Shown here: in pieces, positions 7,322-11,589 of the stretch
How the letters are laid out: each line of letters starts with the position of its first letter
How positions within the stretch are numbered: the first letter of the stretch is position 1
Origin: QHBQ01 sp038230695
GTDB taxonomy: Bacteria > Chloroflexota > Chloroflexia > QHBQ01
Length of the DNA: 11,589 bases
Assembly (NCBI GenBank): GCA_038230695.1
Contig: JBBRMT010000150.1
Coordinates: forward strand, 1 to 11,589
Direction: 5' to 3'
Position numbers and translations under genes: made by a program
Notes under the pieces: model-generated
Databases searched by the model: none
What the model saw: the letters and a program-made list of their open reading frames with translations, nothing else
Told to the model about the DNA's origin: nothing

Positions 7322-7342
7322 GTTGTTTTATCCTTTTCTGCT

Positions 7343-9019
7343 TTACAAAGCCCCCTCGCCCCTTGCGGGAGAGGGTTGCGGTGAGGGGTTGTAGTCATCT
7401 TCTCTATGGGCAGAGGGCTGGGGCATGGATGTAGCTCCCTCCCCTATATCAAGGTGGGGCTGCGGCTTGAGGTAATGCGCCGCCTGCCTGGACCGCCACC
7501 AGTTATAAACTATGAATCCCACACTGAGCAGCAGCGGCAGCGGGTAGACGAAGTAGAGCGAACCCCACTCCACTTCGGGAATGGTGCGATAGACCCAGAA
7601 GAATAGCATATCCCAGACCACGTAGTTCGCCATCGCGGTGACGCAGAAGACGTAGGTGCGTATCTGCACCCCCCAGTCGGGAATGAGCGGGGCGAGGGCG
7701 ACTATCCACATCAGATACCAGGGTTGAAACCACAGGATGCTGACCAGCAGGTAGAAGAACAACACCTCGAAGCCTGCCCGCACCAGCGTAGTGCGACCGC
7801 GCCACAACTGCGCCATCTGCCATAGATAGAATATCCCCAGCAGCGCGATTGCCAGATTGCGGGCGACAACTGCCGCAAAGGTGTCGCCGAAGCCAGCGTT
7901 GATCAGCAGCATCTTCAACGCATTGGGCGGGCTGGCGGTGAACATATCGGCCCGTCGCGCCGCGCTGAGGATGTCAACCCCTGGCACGTAGAAGGGCAGG
8001 TAGAAGGCAACCGCCAGCAGCAATGCCGCTCCTACGCTGAGAGCAGCCACGCTTACTCGTCGGGTTACCGATTGCCCATGCAACTTGCGCCAACTATTCA
8101 CCCAGAGCAGCGGCAGGAACGGCGCGGCCAGAAACTTGATCAGCGTACCGAGCGCGAGGAAGGCGCTGGCCCCGGCATAGCGCAGGGCAGGTCGTTGCCA
8201 ATCCAACACCGCGATTGCCGCCAACACGCCGGTCATCATCAGCATATCGTTGTGGCCGTTGGCGGCAATCTCGAACAATACCAGCGGGTTCCAAAGATAG
8301 AAGACCATCGCCCGCCACAGCCAGGTGGGGTTGTGTCGCCGCACGATGAAGTAGATGAGCAGCGCGTTGCCGAAATAGCTAATAATTGCCAGCAGCTTGA
8401 AGTAGAGCAGGTTGGCCCATAGGCTATTGCCGCCCAGCCAGGCAGTCGCAGCGGCAATTAGCTCCCACAGCGGGCCGTAGGCCGAGGTGGTGTAGGGATA
8501 GGCAATGTAATGCAGGAAAGGGTCGCCCTTGAACTGCACCGGCAGCACGGTGAATGGGTTTGCGCCGTAGACGGGCAACAGCCGCGCGTGCATGATGTAG
8601 TCGAAGATGTCCGCCGCGCCGACTGGGTAGACGAAGGTGAGGGCGAGAATACTCAGGGCGGGCAGCACGATAATCGCCAGCATCAACCCCCAACCGATGC
8701 GGGGCAGGCGTGGCATCAGCAGCCAGACCACCGCGTAGATGAGGAACAGGGCAATGAACGCGCCGATCAGGTTCTGCCCACTAGCGTAGGTGTGAACGTT
8801 GATCTTCGCCAGATCCATAAGCGGGATATTGTAATACTCGCCCAACGAGTAGGGTAGGGTGAGCGCAAAGTAGTAGATTGCCAGCGAGGCCAGCCCCAGC
8901 GCCCAGACAATCACCGTCCGTTCGCCGCCCAGCGTGTTATCAATGCTGGCCGCTGACATCGGCTGTGACCCTGCGCTCAAACTCTTGCTCTCCATCTGAT
9001 AGTATATGGTTTTGCTCAT
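7343..9019 (-). CDS. GT-C polyprenyl-phosphate-mannose-dependent mannosyltransferase (GT87 / MptA-MptB-like)
   Basis: A 558-aa protein with about a dozen hydrophobic segments, typical of GT-C enzymes that take a sugar from a polyprenyl-phosphate donor on the outer membrane face. Recognisable positions: an acidic first-loop motif A136-DIFDY-141 (D137, D140), Y174-PYTTSAYGPLWE-186, W243-NP, the G255-HND-258 motif seen in bacterial alpha-mannosyltransferases, a lysine-bearing LIKFLAAPF (293-301) and F431-QPWYLMW-438. The next gene makes polyprenyl-phosphate mannose, so mannose is the likely sugar; the acceptor (lipomannan-like glycolipid, protein or polysaccharide) is unknown. ATG 9019 overlaps the selD stop as ATGA and has no clear ribosome binding site, implying coupling. 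The last 13 residues (SPQPSPARGEGAL) are read from a dispersed hairpin repeat, so the original C-terminus probably lay upstream. Confidence 0.8.
   Translation of the reverse strand: MSKTIYYQMESKSLSAGSQPMSAASIDNTLGGERTVIVWALGLASLAIYYFALTLPYSLGEYYNIPLMDLAKINVHTYASGQNLIGAFIALFLIYAVVWLLMPRLPRIGWGLMLAIIVLPALSILALTFVYPVGAADIFDYIMHARLLPVYGANPFTVLPVQFKGDPFLHYIAYPYTTSAYGPLWELIAAATAWLGGNSLWANLLYFKLLAIISYFGNALLIYFIVRRHNPTWLWRAMVFYLWNPLVLFEIAANGHNDMLMMTGVLAAIAVLDWQRPALRYAGASAFLALGTLIKFLAAPFLPLLWVNSWRKLHGQSVTRRVSVAALSVGAALLLAVAFYLPFYVPGVDILSAARRADMFTASPPNALKMLLINAGFGDTFAAVVARNLAIALLGIFYLWQMAQLWRGRTTLVRAGFEVLFFYLLVSILWFQPWYLMWIVALAPLIPDWGVQIRTYVFCVTAMANYVVWDMLFFWVYRTIPEVEWGSLYFVYPLPLLLSVGFIVYNWWRSRQAAHYLKPQPHLDIGEGATSMPQPSAHREDDYNPSPQPSPARGEGAL
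7351..7388. repeat. Dispersed hairpin-forming intergenic repeat
   Basis: The plus strand reads CCCTCGCCC, a CTTGC loop, then GGGAGAGGG (nine pairs, one G.A mismatch), followed by TTGCGGTGAGGGG. Read on the minus strand it gives the CCCTCACC...CCCTCTCCC...GAGGGGGC pattern that recurs between genes in many bacterial genomes and is often mistranslated as SPQPSPARGEGA. Here it encodes the end of the GT-C protein and ends just before the mannose synthase ribosome binding site. Recognition is from memory of the pattern; the copy number in this genome is unknown. Confidence 0.65.
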
Positions 9020-10125
9020 GACGCTGGCGGGCCTGACACTACCTGGATATGCCCGGCGTTATCTGTATTACTTTGAGCCAGGCCAATAATTTGCGCCGCT
9101 TCGCCCGCCTGCTCCAATGCGAGGCGTAGCGGGGTAGCCTGTTCGTTGGCAACCGCGATCAGCAGGCCGCCGCTGGTCTCCGGGTCGAACAGGATCGATT
9201 GCCAGACATCGCTTACATTATCGAAGCTGACTGCTGCAACGCTGCCTTCAAGCTGGCCGAGCAGGAAGTCGCGGTTGCGCCCCATGCCGTCCGGCAGGCT
9301 GCCCGCTGCCGACAGCCGCGCCACCTCTGGCAGCAGACGGATGCCATCAGTCCACAACTCGAAGCCAATCCCACCGCTCTGCTGCGCCATCTCCGCCGCG
9401 TGGCCGAGCAAGCCGAACCCGCTGATGTCGGTGACAGCGTGAACCGCCGATCCGAACTGGCGTAGCACACGGCTGGCGGTCATGTTCAGGTGCAACATTG
9501 AGGCCACTGCTGCCTTCATCGCCTCGCTATCCTCGGTGATGAGACCCCGCTTCAGCGCAGTGGTGATGATGCCGCAGCCGAGCGGCTTGGTTAGCATCAG
9601 GATGTCATTGTGCTGCGCCCCACCCTTGTGCCACACTTGCGCCGGATCGACGATGCCGGTGACGCACAGGCCATACTTCGGCTCCGCGTCAATAACGGTG
9701 TGGCCGCCCGCGATGATGCCGCCGCCCTCAGCCAGTTTGTCCATACCGCCCTGGAAGATGGCAGCGACGACCTCACTGGGCAAATCGGTGGGCATAGCGG
9801 CGATATTCAGGGCAAAGAGTACCTCGCCACCCATCGCGTAGACATCGCTCATCGCGTTGGCAGCGGCAACCGCGCCGAAGGTGTAGGGGTCGTCCACCAC
9901 CGGCGGGAAGAAGTCCACCGTCTGCACAATCGCCTGGCTGGGGTTGAGGCGATAGACCGCCGCATCGTCGGCCAGCCCCTCGCCAATACCGGCGAGCAGA
10001 TCGGGGTGATTATGTTGTTCCGTCAGGCGCTTCAGCGCCCGTGACAGGTCGCCCGGACCCATCTTGGCCGCTCAACCGGCGCACGAGGCCAGGCTGGTCA
10101 GCTTGATGTGCTGCCACTCGCTCAT
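9016..10125 (-). CDS. selD: Selenide, water dikinase (selenophosphate synthetase), probable selenoprotein with UGA-encoded Sec18
   Basis: SelD makes selenophosphate from selenide and ATP for Sec-tRNA and 2-selenouridine synthesis. From TGA to TGA the frame looks 348 aa long with ATG 10062, but that form lacks the catalytic residue and ATP-contacting Lys. Reading on upstream through the single TGA at 10074-10072 gives MSEWQHIKLTSLASCAG-U-AAK, then MGPGDL. The TGA falls where E. coli has Cys17, and K21 matches Lys20. The start at ATG 10125 has GGGGAG eight bases before it; ATG 10131 is too close. The 369-aa product has the core motifs: D53-D54 (LADDAAVY), TVDFF, N90-AMSDVYAMGG with D94, A139-GGHTV, VTD233-ISGFGLLGH and DPETSGGLL, all strong matches to the family. 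Its stop overlaps the GT-C start. Use of Sec requires selA, selB and selC elsewhere; if these are absent, the TGA would be a nonsense mutation. Confidence 0.88.
10035..10071 (-). promoter_or_regulatory. Candidate bacterial SECIS hairpin following the selD UGA
   Basis: Starting at the base after the TGA, the minus strand folds as GCGGCC-AAG-ATGGGTC, loop CGGGC, GACCTGT-CAC-GGGCGC. The upper stem has seven pairs (two are G.U). The lower stem has five pairs around a G.G mismatch, plus one G-C pair next to a two-base internal loop. The apical loop begins 16 bases after the UGA and has G at its second position, which fits published descriptions of bacterial SECIS elements as I recall them. A competing GGCGC-TGAA-GCGCC hairpin (10039-10026) overlaps the lower stem. 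Confidence 0.55.
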
Positions 10126-10145
10126 TGTCATCACTCCCCATCCTA

Positions 10146-10180
10146 ATTGCAGATTGCAGATTGCAGATTGTAGATTACAA
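10146..10180. repeat. ATTGCAG heptad tandem repeat
   Basis: Three perfect ATTGCAG units (10146-10166), one ATTGTAG (10167-10173) and a decayed ATTACAA (10174-10180). It lies in the selD leader, just upstream of the ribosome binding site. Such CTGCAAT/ATTGCAG arrays occur between genes in various bacteria. A translation product (IADCRLQ-like) is not expected to be real. Confidence 0.8.
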
Positions 10181-10191
10181 GGCTGCGGCTT

Positions 10192-10200
10192 ATTTTACCA
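10192..10200 (-). promoter_or_regulatory. Possible extended -10 promoter for selD
   Basis: TG-G-TAAAAT on the minus strand (10200-10192), about 67 bases before the ATG. There is no good -35 box, so the call rests on the extended -10 form alone. If correct, the heptad array lies within the selD leader and selD is divergent from rpsO. Confidence 0.35.
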
Positions 10201-10236
10201 TAAAAAGGGGGCGGCTGCCTGTCGGCGAGTGGAAAC

Positions 10237-10265
10237 TTGCCCCCTGCCCTCTTATATGGTATAAT
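10237..10265 (+). promoter_or_regulatory. sigma70-type promoter of rpsO(-pnp)
   Basis: TTGCCC (10237-10242), a 17-base spacer and a perfect TATAAT (10260-10265). The start would be near 10272, giving a leader of about 100 nt before the rpsO start codon. Confidence 0.8.
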
Positions 10266-10272
10266 GCAGATA

Positions 10273-10372
10273 GTGAGCCGAAGTGTTGGCTCGCGTTTGT
10301 TTACCATAACTTAGGCTGGGCGCAAACCCTCGCCCACGCCCGTATCTCTCAGGGAGGAGTGTTAACCAACAC
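10273..10372 (+). promoter_or_regulatory. Structured rpsO leader, candidate S15 autoregulatory site
   Basis: Three hairpins fill the leader. First, GTGAGCC/GGCTCGC (10273-10279 with 10288-10294), which holds adjacent G-C and U.G pairs, the kind of motif S15 recognises in 16S rRNA. Second, TGGGCG/CGCCCA (10317-10322 with 10331-10336), extendable by GGC/GCC past one bulge. Third, GTGTT/AACAC (10359-10363 with 10368-10372), which ends at the base before the ATG. The Shine-Dalgarno AGGGAGGAG (10351-10359) would be 13 bases from the ATG if unfolded; the third hairpin would bring it close. S15 feedback on its own mRNA is known in several bacteria; its use here is inference. Confidence 0.5.
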
Positions 10373-10642
10373 ATGGCATTGCCGAAGGAAGAGAAAACCG
10401 CACTCATGGAGCAGTTCGCGGTACACGAGGGCGACACTGGCAGCCCGGAGGTGCAGATTGCGCTGCTCTCCACCCGCATCTTGCAGCTTACCGACCACCT
10501 GCGTAAGTTCAAGCACGACAACCACTCGCGGCGCGGCCTGCTCAAGATGGTCGGCCAGCGGCGGCGCTTGCTTGCCTACCTCAACAAGAAGGACGTGGAT
10601 CGCTATCGCACCATCCTGGCGAAGCTCGGTCTACGCAAGTAA
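10373..10642 (+). CDS. rpsO: 30S ribosomal protein S15
   Basis: An 89-aa protein of exactly the usual bacterial S15 length. It binds the 16S rRNA central domain early in small-subunit assembly. Recognisable blocks: the N-terminal helix (KEEKTALMEQF), HEGDTGSPEVQIALLS (19-34), ILQLTDHLRKFKHDNHSRRGLL (36-57, with the rRNA-contacting H-D-x-H-S-R-R-G stretch) and the closing LNKKDVDRYRTILAKLGLRK. The ATG is the conserved family start (MALP). It has its own strong promoter and structured leader and is followed by pnp, the same order as in many bacteria. Confidence 0.97.
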   Translation: MALPKEEKTALMEQFAVHEGDTGSPEVQIALLSTRILQLTDHLRKFKHDNHSRRGLLKMVGQRRRLLAYLNKKDVDRYRTILAKLGLRK

Positions 10643-10654
10643 ACACAAGGCAAG

Positions 10655-10683
10655 GGCGAGGGCGTGACAATCACGCCTTTGCC
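10655..10683 (+). terminator. Strong hairpin after rpsO, terminator-like or RNA-processing site
   Basis: GGCGAGGGCGTGA, loop CAA, TCACGCCTTTGCC: 13 continuous pairs, two of them G.U, starting 13 bases after the rpsO stop. No U-tract follows the stem, so it is a weak intrinsic terminator at best. In E. coli the rpsO-pnp spacer contains a leaky terminator and RNase III and RNase E sites, so partial termination or RNase III cleavage is plausible. Confidence 0.5.
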
Positions 10684-10736
10684 ACAATCAGCATAAGGCC
10701 GCAACCAGGGGACAGGGCGCAAGGGCGCAACCCCAC

Positions 10737-10856
10737 ACCGTCGTTGCAAAGGGCGCGACGGTAACACCCAAATCGCGCGTGCAGAAAGCTGCCGCGCATC
10801 ATCATGAGGAAGCACGGCCCAGGGGAGGAACGGGCCAGACAGCGCAAGGGGCGCTG
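10737..10856 (+). other. Cluster of hairpins in the rpsO-pnp spacer (pnp leader)
   Basis: Four more dyads follow the first hairpin in this 377-base gene-free gap: ACCGTCG/CGACGGT (10737-10743 with 10756-10762); GCGCG-T-GCAG, loop AAAG, CTGC-CGCGC (10775-10797); GGCCC/GGGCC (about 10816-10836); and CAGCGC, loop AAGGG, GCGCTG (10840-10856). A direct repeat GGGCGCAA lies at 10715-10730. Further on, the spacer is less G+C-rich, with GAAAAT/ATTTTC at 10911-10930 and no convincing promoter. The likely role is processing or autocontrol of pnp mRNA; an unnamed structured RNA is the alternative. Confidence 0.45.
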
Positions 10857-11019
10857 ATGTTAGCGGCCAGCAAGGTTGGTAAGCTCCGGTTTAACCGCTG
10901 GGGCAAGTCTGAAAATCATCGGATATTTTCCAGTCTCCGCCTTTAATCCCCCTTCAATCTGTCGGTAGTTCCCCACATCCCTCATCGCCGTTGCTCCCTG
11001 CACAAGGAGCAATACACAC

Positions 11020-11589
11020 ATGGCTGAAGTATATCGTTTTGAAACCGAAGTCGGCGGGCGTAAGCTCAGTATCGAGGCCGGTCGCCTTGCCGAGCAAGCC
11101 GACGGCGCGGTCCTGATCCAGTATGGTGACACCGTTATGCTGGCAACCGTGGTCGGCGCACACCAGCCCCGCCCCGGCGTGGACTTCTTCCCCCTCACCG
11201 TCGAATATCAGGAGAAGATGTACGCCGCAGGCAAGTTCCCTGGCGGCTTCATTAAGCGCGAGAATCGCCCCAGCGACAACGCCATCCTGATTGACCGCCT
11301 CACCGACCGCCCGTTGCGCCCGCTCTTCCCCAAGGGCTACGGCAACGACGTGCAGATTATTAACACCGTCCTCAGCATTGACAACGAGAATGAGCCGGAG
11401 ATCCTCAGCATCATCGGCGCAAGCGCGGCTCTGTGCATCTCCGACATCCCCTTCCAGGGGCCAGTTGGCGCAGCCAAAGTCGGCTACATGAATAACGACT
11501 TTATCCTCAACCCCACCCGTGAGGAGATGGAGCGCAGCCTGCTCGACCTGAGCGTAGCTGGCACCGAAACAGCGGTGCTGATGGTGGAG
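11020..11589 (+). CDS. pnp: Polyribonucleotide nucleotidyltransferase (PNPase), N-terminal part
   Basis: The first 190 codons of PNPase, the phosphorolytic 3'-5' exoribonuclease of RNA decay; the gene runs off the right edge. AAGGAG lies ten bases before the ATG. The frame opens with the first RNase PH domain: VYRFETEVGGRKLSIEAGRL (4-23), a typical GDTVMLATVV (36-45), FFPLTVEYQEKMYAAGKFPGG (about 56-76), KRENRPSD, then the family signature IDRLTDRPLRPLFPKGY. The linker helical domain, second PH domain, KH and S1 domains lie outside the window. It follows rpsO on the same strand through a structured 377-base spacer and is likely co-transcribed with it. Confidence 0.96.
   Translation, partial: MAEVYRFETEVGGRKLSIEAGRLAEQADGAVLIQYGDTVMLATVVGAHQPRPGVDFFPLTVEYQEKMYAAGKFPGGFIKRENRPSDNAILIDRLTDRPLRPLFPKGYGNDVQIINTVLSIDNENEPEILSIIGASAALCISDIPFQGPVGAAKVGYMNNDFILNPTREEMERSLLDLSVAGTETAVLMVE

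Noticed and set aside
7351..7388. Terminator between the GT-C and mannose synthase genes
   Set aside because: The stem is strong but has no U-tract and ends just before the next ribosome binding site; it fits a dispersed repeat better.
8072..8857. Plus-strand frames of 115-116 aa opposite the GT-C gene
   Set aside because: Rich in Q, R, E and H as expected from the reverse complement of a hydrophobic membrane gene; no ribosome binding site or homology seen.
9016..10062. A 348-aa selD starting at ATG 10062
   Set aside because: It lacks the catalytic Cys/Sec and Lys, and no Shine-Dalgarno precedes it. The upstream extension through TGA restores both and has a proper start.
10125..10667. Plus-strand 180-aa frame across the heptad repeat, rpsO promoter and rpsO
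   Set aside because: It is built from repeat translation and an out-of-frame reading of rpsO.
10690..10860. RNase P RNA or SRP RNA in the rpsO-pnp spacer
   Set aside because: Purine-rich GAGGAA and GCAGAAAGC stretches recall these RNAs, but the conserved core sequences of either RNA are not present.
10860..11198. Minus-strand 112-aa frame over the pnp start
   Set aside because: Antisense to the well-supported PNPase N-terminus, with no start signals.
1..11589. CRISPR array, tRNA, IS element or prophage genes
   Set aside because: No regularly spaced repeats, cloverleaf, transposase or phage motif seen; the short tandem repeats lack spacers.

Overview
This looks like a stretch of bacterial chromosome of roughly 55-58% G+C by eye, with sigma70-type promoters and mostly Shine-Dalgarno-led genes. 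The mix suggests a Chloroflexota-like bacterium: a class I terpene synthase, a GT-C mannosyltransferase next to polyprenyl-phosphate-mannose synthase, a Rad50-sized SbcC, selD and rpsO-pnp. No gene here settles the phylum, so this is an inference. I see no transposase, phage gene, tRNA, rRNA or CRISPR array.

Layout. Bases 1-2616 (minus strand) hold the start of an unknown membrane protein and a two-gene operon in which a membrane GT2/GT21-like glycosyltransferase overlaps a terpene synthase by 8 bases. The unknown gene and the operon each have a consensus promoter, and the two promoters are strikingly alike. Bases 2671-3307 (plus strand) hold a single unknown 164-aa gene with its own promoter, a GTG start and a terminator. 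It converges on, and overlaps, the end of a minus-strand block.

That block runs from 10125 down to 3161: selD, a GT-C mannosyltransferase, a polyprenyl-phosphate mannose synthase, then (with an extra internal promoter) sbcC and a small multi-pass membrane protein. selD/GT-C and sbcC/membrane protein overlap as ATGA. The two mannosylation genes form a donor-maker and donor-user pair. selD is the most notable gene. Read conventionally it starts at 10062 and lacks its catalytic residue, but the frame continues upstream through one TGA placed exactly at the catalytic Cys/Sec site, after an ATG with a good ribosome binding site. An imperfect hairpin follows the TGA directly. It is therefore best annotated as a 369-aa selenoprotein.

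Bases 10237-11589 (plus strand) hold the rpsO-pnp locus: a consensus promoter, a leader of about 100 nt with three hairpins, rpsO, a 377-base spacer rich in hairpins, and the first 190 codons of pnp.

Repeats: a 21-base tandem element reads into the C-terminus of the small membrane protein, a hairpin-forming element of a widely dispersed type forms the C-terminus of the GT-C protein, and an ATTGCAG heptad array lies between rpsO and selD.
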